A stretch of 64,000 bases of DNA from Actomonas sp051209155 (lineage in GTDB: Bacteria > Verrucomicrobiota > Verrucomicrobiia > Opitutales > Opitutaceae): the NCBI GenBank assembly GCA_051209155.1, contig JBPJGB010000005.1, one strand, 5' to 3'. Shown one piece after another: positions 1 to 10,937 of this stretch (positions are counted from its first letter, which is position 1; the number at the start of each line of letters is the position of its first letter). The notes beneath the pieces were generated by a model. That model was not told where the DNA came from. It searched no databases and saw only the letters and a program-made list of their open reading frames with translations. Both the position numbers and the translations under genes were made by a program.

Positions 1-164
1 GAAGAATCGGCGCGAGCGTAAAAGGTGTCCAAACTTCAGAGTGGAGGCCATCGGGGTAAAGTGCGTGCAAGTTCGACGCCGAGGGCCAACGACGCGACAG
101 AAATGTTTATAGGGTAAATAACCCTGTCTCAATGGTGAGTCGTTCGCCGCCGATTGGGCCGCCG
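1..164. other. Left-edge non-coding stretch
   Basis: No convincing gene is seen before the end of the minus-strand polymerase gene. The only structure noted is a small hairpin (AGGGT, AAATA loop, ACCCT) near position 110, which would lie just downstream of that gene but has no T-tract, so it is not called as a terminator. Confidence 0.5.
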
Positions 165-1415
165 CTACGGCCCACGCCGGTCCGGGGGCGCCATTCCGCG
201 CCGCCGGCCCGCGCCCGGCACCTCAAGTTGATGCCCGTGACGCACCCCCGCCCCACCCTTGGCATTCAACTGATCCAGACAGCCCGCGAGCCGTCGTCGG
301 CGCTCGTCCGTTTCCCCAAAGATGTCCAACTGCCTCGCGCCATCTTCCACCCCCGAGAGCTTAACACTGATCAAGCGCAGCGGGCGGCGCTGCGTCCACG
401 CCTGTTTCACCAGCACCGGGATGAGCGGGTAAAACGCCGTCTCCAGATCCGCGGCCTCGGGCAGACTCCGGCCCGCCGACTCCTGCGAAAAATCCGGGTA
501 ACGCACCAGCACGGTGAGCGTCCGCACCCGTTTGCCGTCCGCCCGCACTTTCGGCAGCAAGTGATCCACCATGCCCTTCGCGATGGCGTGAATCGCCGCC
601 GGCTCACGAATGTCGTGCCCAAAAGTCTCCTGCTGCGAGTAGCTCTTCGCCTCGCCGCGATCCGGATCAACCGGGCGCTCGTCCTTGCCCTGGCAACGCT
701 CGACCCAACTTCGCCAATCGCGGCCGAACAATGACGCCAGCTCGGCCTCCCCACGCGTCAGCACATCGCGGATCTGGTGAATGCCGCGACTCGCCAGCCG
801 CTCCTGCGTCTTTTTGCCGATACCCGGCAGAACCCCGATGTCGAGCGGCGCCATGAACGCCGCCTCCTCGCCCCGCGGCACCACCACAAAACCACGGGGC
901 TTGCGCAGCTTGCTCGCGACTTGGGCCACCAAGCGATTGGTCGCGATGCCCATCGAAACCGGGATTTGTAGCACGTCCCAAATCCGCGCCTGCAGCCGTC
1001 GGGTGCAGGCTTCCACCGCCGCCGCATCGCGCAGCCCACAGGGACCCAGGTCGAGGTAACCCTCGTCGATCGAATTCCGCTGCACGAGCGGCGTCACCTC
1101 CTCGCACAAATCAAACATGCGCCGCGAAACCTCGCCGTAGTTGCCCTCGTGCGGCAGCATGATCAGGTCCGGACAAACCCGCAGCGCCCGCTGCGTCGGC
1201 ATTGGGGTGTAGACTCCCGCCGCCCGCGCTTCGTAACTCGCCGAGGAAATGATGCCCCGCTGCCGTCCGCCCACGGCAACTCTTTTGCCCCGCAGTTCGG
1301 GCCGCAGGGCCAGCTCGACCGACACGAAAAACGCATCGGCATCGAGGTGGACAATCGCGGCGGGTTTCACCCCCGCATGCAACGCGGGGTGGGCCGCCGC
1401 GGTCAAGCCCACCAC
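165..1415 (-). CDS. dinB: Y-family DNA polymerase (DinB/Pol IV-like)
   Basis: Translesion DNA polymerase of the DinB branch, 416 residues, cytoplasmic. The palm motif LDADAFFVSVE near residue 24 carries the first catalytic Asp and the Phe-Phe steric-gate pair, and SIDEGYLDLG near residue 114 supplies the second acidic pair (family consensus SIDEAYLD, here Ala to Gly). A helix-hairpin-helix segment (DIGVLPGIGKKTQERL) follows, then the little-finger domain (KSYSQQETFG onwards). The C-terminal part with LDQLNAK resembles the usual end of the family, but the final 30 residues are rich in Arg, Gly and Pro and look poorly conserved. The start was chosen because it places the palm motif at the usual distance from the N-terminus. 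It lies 11 bp downstream of the next minus-strand gene, so the two may be co-transcribed. A paralogue such as ImuB is less likely because the catalytic acids are intact. Confidence 0.9.
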   Translation of the reverse strand: MVGLTAAAHPALHAGVKPAAIVHLDADAFFVSVELALRPELRGKRVAVGGRQRGIISSASYEARAAGVYTPMPTQRALRVCPDLIMLPHEGNYGEVSRRMFDLCEEVTPLVQRNSIDEGYLDLGPCGLRDAAAVEACTRRLQARIWDVLQIPVSMGIATNRLVAQVASKLRKPRGFVVVPRGEEAAFMAPLDIGVLPGIGKKTQERLASRGIHQIRDVLTRGEAELASLFGRDWRSWVERCQGKDERPVDPDRGEAKSYSQQETFGHDIREPAAIHAIAKGMVDHLLPKVRADGKRVRTLTVLVRYPDFSQESAGRSLPEAADLETAFYPLIPVLVKQAWTQRRPLRLISVKLSGVEDGARQLDIFGETDERRRRLAGCLDQLNAKGGAGVRHGHQLEVPGAGRRRGMAPPDRRGP

Positions 1416-1425
1416 CCGCGCAACT

Positions 1426-2058
1426 TTACATCACGTCGGCGCGATCCTGCCGCAGCGAGCGGCGCCACTCGCCGGCGTGCATCTCGGCGATCTCGCGCAA
1501 TGGTCCGGCGCGACCGTTGGCCGACACCACCACCAGCTCCGTATCCCCGCACACCACCACGCAGAGCTGCAGCTCGTCCGGATCATGCGCATCCGCCGGC
1601 GCGAACACCATCACCAGGTCGGAGCCGTCGTGCACCGCCACCACCCGGTGCCAGCCTTCCGACTCCATCTGCGCCGCGGTGACCTGCATCATTTCGACGC
1701 GGGTCGCCTCGTCCGGCCGACTCGTGAGCTTGTAGACGCCCACGCTGGCGTGGTTGACCGCCTCGAGCGCCTTCAGCGCTTCGGGCGGAACCTCGTCAAT
1801 GAAGCCGGCCACAAACCGCACCAGGCCGATCGCCCCCGACCCCACCGAGAACTGCACCTCGGTCGAGGCCTCGCCGGCGATCACCCGGTCGATGGCGGCG
1901 CGCACCTCGCCCGCCTCACGGTTCAGCCGAAACATGCTGGCGGCTTCAACCACCGCGACGACCACCAGGGCCGCGAAGCAGATCAAGAACCAATGGCCGA
2001 GACGGAAACCGCGACGCGGCGCGCGCGGGGTGGCGGGAGGAGTGGAGGGCGTCGTCAT
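1426..2058 (-). CDS. Membrane-anchored DUF4252-like protein
   Basis: Unknown function, 210 residues. A Pro/Arg-rich N-terminal tail of about 20 residues is followed by one hydrophobic helix (HWFLICFAALVVVAVVEA, about residues 22-39) that should anchor the rest outside the cytoplasmic membrane. The soluble part has the pattern of the neighbouring gene at 2106-2672: a segment ending in VGVYKL, a GWHRVVAVHDGSDLVMVF strand and a final hydrophobic strand, which is the layout of DUF4252 proteins. The two genes are therefore probably diverged tandem paralogues. It lies between the polymerase and its paralogue in the same direction with short gaps, consistent with an operon. No catalytic motif is visible. 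Confidence 0.6.
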   Translation of the reverse strand: MTTPSTPPATPRAPRRGFRLGHWFLICFAALVVVAVVEAASMFRLNREAGEVRAAIDRVIAGEASTEVQFSVGSGAIGLVRFVAGFIDEVPPEALKALEAVNHASVGVYKLTSRPDEATRVEMMQVTAAQMESEGWHRVVAVHDGSDLVMVFAPADAHDPDELQLCVVVCGDTELVVVSANGRAGPLREIAEMHAGEWRRSLRQDRADVM

Positions 2059-2105
2059 TTCGTGAATACGTCGAGGGTTCGTGGATGGCGGAGGGGTGGT
2101 GAAGA

Positions 2106-2672
2106 TCAGCTCTCCACCGCTTCGGGCGAGCGCTTCATCTTCAGCTCGCGCAGCGGCTCGATGTCCAGGGACTCGCCCAGCTTGGCGATCTGCTCGATGG
2201 CCACGTCGCCGACCACGTTGACGAACACCGCTTCACCATCGCGGCTGAGGACGGTGACCACGACGCCGTGGATGGCATCGTCGGAGGCCTGTTTCACGAA
2301 GACGGCCACGTCATCACCCTCGTGTTCGCGCACCGTGACGACCTTGTTCCAGCCCTCGCCAGTGAGCTTCTCACGCAGGCCATTGATGCGCTCGAGGGTG
2401 TCGGCGCGGGTGTCCTCGGTCATGCCGAAGACGTTGACGCGAACGCGCTCGAGTTTGTTGAGCAGCGCCGCGACTTCCGGCTCCTCACCACCGGCGAAGA
2501 CCGCGGCGAGCTTGAGCAGGGAGGCATTGATATCGACTTCGACGAATTGCTTGCCGGCTTCGGGCGCGAACTTGCCGAAGTCGACATACCCCGGCGAAGC
2601 GGCGAAGGCGGAGACAGCGAGGACCGAGGCAACCGTGACGGCGGCGGTGATTTTTTTGAGCGAGGAGATCAT
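2106..2672 (-). CDS. Exported DUF4252-like protein
   Basis: A 188-residue protein with an N-terminal signal peptide (KK then a hydrophobic stretch, AVSAFA-A cleavage near residue 21), so probably periplasmic. The mature part shows VRVNVFGMTED, GWNKVVTVRE and VFVNVVGDVAIEQIAKLGE, a pattern characteristic of the DUF4252 family, whose function is unknown. The start was placed at the internal ATG at 2670-2672 because it begins exactly at the signal peptide; the longer reading adds 13 residues without export character. It is followed at 48 bp by a membrane-anchored relative. Family assignment comes from motif memory and is moderately secure; no function is proposed. Confidence 0.7.
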   Translation of the reverse strand: MISSLKKITAAVTVASVLAVSAFAASPGYVDFGKFAPEAGKQFVEVDINASLLKLAAVFAGGEEPEVAALLNKLERVRVNVFGMTEDTRADTLERINGLREKLTGEGWNKVVTVREHEGDDVAVFVKQASDDAIHGVVVTVLSRDGEAVFVNVVGDVAIEQIAKLGESLDIEPLRELKMKRSPEAVES

Positions 2673-2778
2673 GGCGGGAAGGTTGGGTTGAAGGTATGGG
2701 CGACCGAACATCAGTCGCGCTTGCCTTCATCACCCCGCTGCCCGCGCCGAGGTTGCAGAAAAGTTTTGCGGCCTCGCT

Positions 2779-5346
2779 TTATTGAGGCCCCAAGCCGCCG
2801 ATGGGTGCGACGCCTTCCCAGCGCAACACGACCTCACCCGCCGCGCGGGAGGCCGCCAAATCAACCGCAACGCGCAGCTCCCAATCTCCCTGCCCTTCGC
2901 CGTCGATCAGCACTTGGGCCACCCGCCACTCCGCCGCGTCCCGCTCAATGTGGGTGTGCTTGCTGGCCCGTCCCTCCGGGTCGAGCCGCAAGCGACCGAA
3001 CCCATCAAAGAAGGGGCGCCACGCGTCCTCGATCTCGCGCTCCGTCGCACCGGTGCGATCGGCCATCGCATCGAAGTCGCCGGCATTCGCATCCTGGAGG
3101 ATCTGATGCACCGCAAACCGGACCAGGCGCGTGAACTCCGTCGGGTTGTGCGTGATATCGACCGGTGTGGAACGGGTCGGCTTCTCGGGAGAATCCTCCG
3201 CGACGAAGTCGGGATTCTGCATCCGCTCCCATTCCTCCAACAAACTGGAGTCGATGCCACGAATCAGTTCCGGGAAGTAAACTTCCAACTCCGTCACCGC
3301 CTCGGTTTTGAAGCCGGCCGGCACCGTCTGACTCAGGACCTTCCAAGTCTGGGAAAGGTGTCGCAGCAACAACCCTTCGCTGCGCTGCAGGCCGTAGCGT
3401 TTCACGTAGTCGGCAAAGGAGTCGTAACGCTCGAACATCTCCCGCGCGATCGATTTGGGGCGCACGTTCTCCTGCTCCACCCACGGATGCTTGGCCGCGA
3501 ATTCATTGAAGCGTTCGTAGAGGAAATCGCGCAGGGGCTTCGGGTGCTCGATCGCGTCGAGTTTTTCCATGCGTTCCTCATAGGCCACGCCGTCCTCTTT
3601 CATCTCCGCCAGTGCTTCGGTTTTCAGGCGATCGACCTGTTTACGAAGAATGGCATCCGGGTCCTCCACGATCGACTCGCAAAGCGTCAGCACATCGAGC
3701 GCGTGATCCGGTGACTCCGCATCGAGCAACGGCAGGGTATCGATCAGGAACAAAGAAAGCGCATGGTGCAGCGAAAAGTCCTCCTGCAGCTCCACGTTGA
3801 TGCGCAGCTTACGGCCACCGGCCATCGGACCACTCGCCCCGTCCAGTTGCCGTTGCGGCTCGACGATGCCGCGTTCAATGAGGCCGCGAAACAACTGCCA
3901 GGCGCGCCGGCGCAACTGGGCCTTCTTGTGCGGCGTCTCGTGGCAGTCACGAATAAGGTCCCGCATGGCCCGACAACCGTCGCCGCTGCGCGAGAGCACC
4001 AACAACAACATGCCGTGTGACACGCCAAACTGTGAGCTCAGTTCCTCGCACGGTGCGTCCTGAAGTTTCTGATACGTGCGCTCGTCCCACACCACCGCCC
4101 CCGGCGGTGCGGTCCGGCGCACAAGTTTCTTCTTCTTTTTCGGGTCGCTCGCCGCCTTCGCTTCCGCCCGTTTGTTTTCGATGATGTGTTCGGGCGCCTG
4201 CGCCACGACCAGACCTTCGTCGTCGTAGCCGCGGCGCCCCGCCCGCCCCGCCACCTGCCGAAAGTCCCGCACACTTAGCACCGCGGCTTTGCGCCCGTCG
4301 TATTTCCACAACTGCGTGAACACGACGGTGCGGATCGGCACGTTGATACCGACGCCGAGCGTGTCGGTGCCGCAGATGATTTTGAGCAGCCCTTGCTGCG
4401 CCAGTCGCTCCACCAGGATGCGATATTTGGGCAGCAGCCCCGCGTGGTGCACCCCCACCCCGTGCCGCAGCCAACGTTTCATGTCCTTGCCGTAGGGACT
4501 GTTGAAGCGCACGCCTTCGAGGGCTTCCGCGAGGCGCGCTTTCTCCTCCTTGGTATTGAGGTTGAGGCTCATCCAACCCTGCGCCGACTCCGAGGCGGAT
4601 CGCTGGGTGAAATAGACGAGATACACCGGCGCCTTGCCCCCCGCCACCAACTCGGCGACACGCTCGGTCAACGGCGTTTCGGAATACTCAAAACTCAGGG
4701 GCACCGGTCGCCGGTCGCTCCGCACCGTGACCGACGGCGCGCCGGTCACGCGTGTCATCTCCCGCTCAAAGAAACCGGTGTCTCCCAGCGTGGCCGACAT
4801 CAGCAGGAAGCGGCTCTGCGGCATCGCGAGCAAGGGCACCTGCCAGGCGAAGCCGCGCTCCGGGTCGCTGTAATAATGAAACTCGTCCATCACCACCACC
4901 CGCACGTCCGAGTCCGGACCGCGCGCGAGCGCGATGTTGGCCAGAATCTCCGCCGTGCAGCACAGGATCGGCGCCTCGGGGTTCACCGAGGCATCGCCGG
5001 TCATCATGCCCACGTTTTCCGGACCGAAGTCCCGGCACATGGACAAGAACTTCTCATTCACCAGCGCCTTGATCGGGCAGGTGTAGACCGAGCGTTCCCC
5101 CGCACAGAGCGCGCGATAGTGCGCCGCCGCCGCGACGAGTGATTTGCCCGAACCGGTCGGCGTGTTGAGGATCACATTGCTGCCGCCAAACAGCTCGAGG
5201 ATCGCTTCCTCCTGTTCCGGGTAGAGCTCCAGTCCGCGCGCAGACATGGCTGCGAGAAAGCGTTCGAGCACCACATCCGGATCGAATGCAGTGCCCGCTC
5301 TCGGCGGTCGCAGCGGGCTTTCCGAATCGGGCATCCGGACATGCAC
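2779..5346 (-). CDS. Ski2-like DEAD/DEAH-box RNA helicase with DUF3516-type C-terminus
   Basis: Superfamily 2 ATP-dependent helicase of 855 residues. Motif I is TPTGSGKS (Lys68), motif II is DEFH (residues 154-157), motif III is SATLGD near residue 184, and motif VI is QVAGRAGRRGYDDEG near residue 370, the Mtr4/Ski2 form. The long C-terminal half has no further known motifs but matches the architecture of bacterial helicases annotated with DUF3516. Members are expected to act in RNA unwinding or decay; the substrate here is unknown. A second ATG four codons in is an equally possible start. The gene is isolated on both sides by 50-100 bp. The residues around the KKKKKLVRR stretch near position 405 look like a basic insertion in the second RecA-like domain. 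Confidence 0.85.
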   Translation of the reverse strand: MHVRMPDSESPLRPPRAGTAFDPDVVLERFLAAMSARGLELYPEQEEAILELFGGSNVILNTPTGSGKSLVAAAAHYRALCAGERSVYTCPIKALVNEKFLSMCRDFGPENVGMMTGDASVNPEAPILCCTAEILANIALARGPDSDVRVVVMDEFHYYSDPERGFAWQVPLLAMPQSRFLLMSATLGDTGFFEREMTRVTGAPSVTVRSDRRPVPLSFEYSETPLTERVAELVAGGKAPVYLVYFTQRSASESAQGWMSLNLNTKEEKARLAEALEGVRFNSPYGKDMKRWLRHGVGVHHAGLLPKYRILVERLAQQGLLKIICGTDTLGVGINVPIRTVVFTQLWKYDGRKAAVLSVRDFRQVAGRAGRRGYDDEGLVVAQAPEHIIENKRAEAKAASDPKKKKKLVRRTAPPGAVVWDERTYQKLQDAPCEELSSQFGVSHGMLLLVLSRSGDGCRAMRDLIRDCHETPHKKAQLRRRAWQLFRGLIERGIVEPQRQLDGASGPMAGGRKLRINVELQEDFSLHHALSLFLIDTLPLLDAESPDHALDVLTLCESIVEDPDAILRKQVDRLKTEALAEMKEDGVAYEERMEKLDAIEHPKPLRDFLYERFNEFAAKHPWVEQENVRPKSIAREMFERYDSFADYVKRYGLQRSEGLLLRHLSQTWKVLSQTVPAGFKTEAVTELEVYFPELIRGIDSSLLEEWERMQNPDFVAEDSPEKPTRSTPVDITHNPTEFTRLVRFAVHQILQDANAGDFDAMADRTGATEREIEDAWRPFFDGFGRLRLDPEGRASKHTHIERDAAEWRVAQVLIDGEGQGDWELRVAVDLAASRAAGEVVLRWEGVAPIGGLGPQ

Positions 5347-5392
5347 GCAAGCTCACCGACGCTTGGCAATGGCCAAGCTGGTCAGACGCGCC

Positions 5393-5845
5393 TCAGGACC
5401 CGATCTCGCGATCAGCGACCTCGCGACGACGCAGATTGGCTTTCTCGCGGTCGGTGAGCAACTGGCCCATCGGCACTTCCGGACGGGCGTCGGCGCGCGC
5501 CTGCAGGATGTCCATTTCTTCGTTGGTCATCAGGCGCATGTAATCGTCGAGCGAGTAGCCGTATTGGTCGCGCGCCGGCTCGGCCCGCACGGTGCCGCGC
5601 TCGTAGCGGCGGTTCTCCTTGTCTTTTTCTGCTCCGATGGCGGATCCCACCACCGCACCCGTGGCGGCGCCCACGGCAGCACCAGCCCCGGCCTCGCCGG
5701 ACTGATTGCCAATGACCGCGCCGATGACGGCACCGGCCAACGCGCCGACCTTGGCGCCCTGGCGTTCATTCTCGCCCGCCGTCTGGCAACCGGAGGCCCA
5801 AAGGAGCGCGCTGAGCGTGATCGTGGAGAGAAGGATCTTTTTCAT
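5393..5845 (-). CDS. Glycine-zipper lipoprotein
   Basis: Small envelope protein of 150 residues. The N-terminus is a lipoprotein signal peptide (MKK, hydrophobic core, WASGC with Cys at residue 18), so the mature protein should be lipid-anchored. Residues about 28-70 are repeats of GxxxG type (GALAGAVIGAVIG, GAAVGAATGAVVGSAIG), the glycine-zipper two-transmembrane motif found in SlyB/YMGG-like outer-membrane lipoproteins. The C-terminal 80 residues are charged, with no recognised domain. The start is the ATG at 5843-5845, which begins the signal peptide; an upstream in-frame ATG would spoil it. Family members are linked to envelope integrity, but the role here is unknown. Confidence 0.8.
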   Translation of the reverse strand: MKKILLSTITLSALLWASGCQTAGENERQGAKVGALAGAVIGAVIGNQSGEAGAGAAVGAATGAVVGSAIGAEKDKENRRYERGTVRAEPARDQYGYSLDDYMRLMTNEEMDILQARADARPEVPMGQLLTDREKANLRRREVADREIGS

Positions 5846-5969
5846 AACAAGCAGGGATGTCTGACCTTTTGTGACGCCGCTGGTTCGGGAAAGATTCACC
5901 CGAAACCCAAAATAGTTTCACCCCATCTCCGCGCTTGCCGACCGGCCGCGGCAGTTCTAGCAGCAGTTC

Positions 5970-6701
5970 ATGGGTCGCCAATGGCTGCACGCGAAACGTG
6001 CCATCGTTAACAACAAGAAGGGGCAATTTGTCGGCAAGATCGTCAAAGAGCTCTCCGTCGCCGCCAAACTCGGCGGACCGGACATCGACGCCAACCCCCG
6101 CCTCTTCGCCGCCGTCGAAAAGGCCCGCAAAGCCAGCGTGACCCGCGAGGTCATCGAACGCGCCATCCGCAAGGGCGCCGGCATCGGCGACGAGAAGATG
6201 ATCATGGATCAGGTTGTCTTCGAGGGCTACGCGCCCCACAAGGTGCCGGTCATCGTCGAGGCCTACACCGACAACGTGCAGCGCACCACGCCCGAGATCC
6301 GCGTCCTCTTCCGCAAAGGCGCACTGGGCCTCGCCGGCAGCAACAAGTTTCTCTTCGAACACGTGGGCATCGTTGAAGCCTCCCACCCCGACACCGCCCT
6401 CGACCCCGAGGAGGCCGCGATCGAAGCCGGTGCCAACGAAGTCGAAACGCTCACCAACGAGCAAAACGACGACATCCCCGAGGATCATCTCGGCGCCCGT
6501 TTCCTCACCGAGCGCACCGACACCCACACCGTATCCACTTGGCTGACCCAAAACGGCTGGTCCGTCGTCACGGCCGAGATCGGCTACGTGGCCAAAATGT
6601 TCCCGGACCTCGACGACGACCAACGCGCCGAGGTCGGCGAGTTTCTGCAGGCGCTTGAGGACCACGACGACGTGCAACGCGTCTGGGCCGCCGTGCGCTG
6701 A
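5970..6701 (+). CDS. YebC/PmpR/TACO1 family protein
   Basis: A 243-residue protein of the YebC family, whose members are known as translation or transcription factors; recent work on relatives points to helping ribosomes through proline stretches. The sequence begins MGRQWLHAKRAIVNNKKG and contains the family signatures DIDANPRLFAAVEKARKA, RAIRKGAG and YTDNVQRTTPEIRVLF. The full three-domain length is present. The N-terminus lacks the classical MAGHSKWxNIKHRK start and instead matches the subfamily starting MGRxW. It stands alone on the plus strand between minus-strand genes. Its function in this organism cannot be specified further from sequence. Confidence 0.9.
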   Translation: MGRQWLHAKRAIVNNKKGQFVGKIVKELSVAAKLGGPDIDANPRLFAAVEKARKASVTREVIERAIRKGAGIGDEKMIMDQVVFEGYAPHKVPVIVEAYTDNVQRTTPEIRVLFRKGALGLAGSNKFLFEHVGIVEASHPDTALDPEEAAIEAGANEVETLTNEQNDDIPEDHLGARFLTERTDTHTVSTWLTQNGWSVVTAEIGYVAKMFPDLDDDQRAEVGEFLQALEDHDDVQRVWAAVR

Positions 6702-6738
6702 GCAGGCGCGGCGATCACGGCGCGTTGCGTGCGCGGCG

Positions 6739-6951
6739 CTATTCCTTGTGCGTGACCCAGAGAACGGTGGCGACGGCCGCGAAGGCGAGCGTGGGCAGGA
6801 TGACCCAGTTGGCGTGCAGCGGAACGCTCCAGTGTTGGAACGCCCAGTTCACAAACACGCACTTGGCCACGATCACCATCCAGGCGATGGCGAGGAACCA
6901 GCGCTCACCCCGGCTCAGCGGCACCGCCGGGAGATGTAAGTTCAGGTGCAT
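6739..6951 (-). CDS. Small two-helix membrane protein
   Basis: A 70-residue protein with two hydrophobic helices (FLAIAWMVIVAKCVFVNWAF near residues 18-37 and ANWVILPTLAFAAVATVLWV near residues 47-66) separated by a short loop. Start at the ATG 6949-6951. A longer reading into the upstream gene is possible in the same frame but gives only Arg/Gly/Ala-rich shadow sequence. It does not resemble a family that I can name. It lies about 100 bp downstream of the TrpF-like gene in the same direction and may be co-transcribed. Confidence 0.55.
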   Translation of the reverse strand: MHLNLHLPAVPLSRGERWFLAIAWMVIVAKCVFVNWAFQHWSVPLHANWVILPTLAFAAVATVLWVTHKE

Positions 6952-7058
6952 GGTGACAGGATACGCCGACCGCCTCAGCCGCGCGCCGCGTCGCTTGGCC
7001 AAGCCTGCGCGGGACTTGGCCGGCCCCTGGCCCGCTGAAGGATTACCACCGCACCGCC

Positions 7059-7715
7059 TCAGGCCGCCAGCAGCTCCGCCGCATTGAGCAGAGCCTGCAT
7101 CTTCGCCAGATCGATTTCGCCCGGAGCGCTTTCGATCGCAGCGCCGCTGAGCAACACGCTGCGGGCCTGCGCGGCGGTGATCGCGTCCGCGATCGTCTCG
7201 GTGCCGAGGCCGCCCGCCAACACCCATTCGCATTTGGCATGCATGGCCTGCAGGCGCGCAAATTCCCCCCAATCGCCGGTCTTCGCTTCGAGGTCCATCG
7301 AGTTCGGTCGGTAGCGATCGAGCACCATGCGATCCGCCAGCGGCAAGAACGCCAGATCGAGGATTCCGCCCGGCAACACCTGCGGCGCAAACCACAGCCG
7401 CTCCGGCGACACCGTATCGGTCCACAAAGCCACCTCGAAGAACGGGGTTTCGTTGGGGAAATAGATCATGACCTGATCGAACTCATCCCCCGCCACGGCC
7501 TCCAGGTCGCCAAAGCCGGGATTGCGCACGAGCGCCACTTTAGTGAGGCCCTCGGGTAGTTGCCCCCACCACGCGGCCCGGTCCGTCGCTTCCACGCAAC
7601 GCGGCGACGTCGGGGAAACTTCCACCGCGATCGCATCAGCGCCCGCCGCCGCCGCGGCGAGCGCGACCTCGGGCGTGCGCACTCCTGCGACGCAGAACTT
7701 AATGGAACCGATCAT
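7059..7715 (-). CDS. TrpF-like phosphoribosylanthranilate isomerase
   Basis: A 218-residue (beta/alpha)8-barrel protein resembling TrpF, which isomerises phosphoribosylanthranilate in tryptophan synthesis. The N-terminal IKFCVAGVRTPEVALAA corresponds to the family KICGLTR segment, with the catalytic Cys kept at residue 8. SPRCV follows the usual GADA motif, VLDR near residue 136 can supply the catalytic Asp, LAGGL near residue 170 and SGAAIES with PGEID near residue 195 are the phosphate-binding end. Spacing and wording are divergent from ordinary TrpF, so a specialised paralogue is possible. Start chosen at the ATG 7713-7715, where the first beta strand begins; a start 27 bp upstream is possible. 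No other trp gene is nearby. Confidence 0.65.
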   Translation of the reverse strand: MIGSIKFCVAGVRTPEVALAAAAAGADAIAVEVSPTSPRCVEATDRAAWWGQLPEGLTKVALVRNPGFGDLEAVAGDEFDQVMIYFPNETPFFEVALWTDTVSPERLWFAPQVLPGGILDLAFLPLADRMVLDRYRPNSMDLEAKTGDWGEFARLQAMHAKCEWVLAGGLGTETIADAITAAQARSVLLSGAAIESAPGEIDLAKMQALLNAAELLAA

Positions 7716-7829
7716 GAAGAAAGAAGGAGACAGCGTGGCCATCCCCAGGAACTTGTGGGGCGGGGTTCACGCATGCTCCTTTGTCTTCGGCCGCAACCCC
7801 ACTTGGGTTAAGAACTTCTTCCTAGGTTG

Positions 7830-10706
<2,877 letters not shown>

Positions 10707-10937
10707 GTGGGCAAACGCACAACTTACCCAATTGCCTGCCACCGCAAGGGTTGAATCCAAGCAAATGGGTAACTTCCGGCCCCGTCCGTTCGGGCTTTTA
10801 CCGCTTGTCTCGCATCACCCAGATCGTAACTTTCGCGTCACAAGATCACGCGGGTAAAACCCCCAACCCATTAACCGGGTGATTGTGTCGCCGGCCCCCC
10901 GGGCCGAGCGGCTCGACTCAAGAACCACACAACGTCC

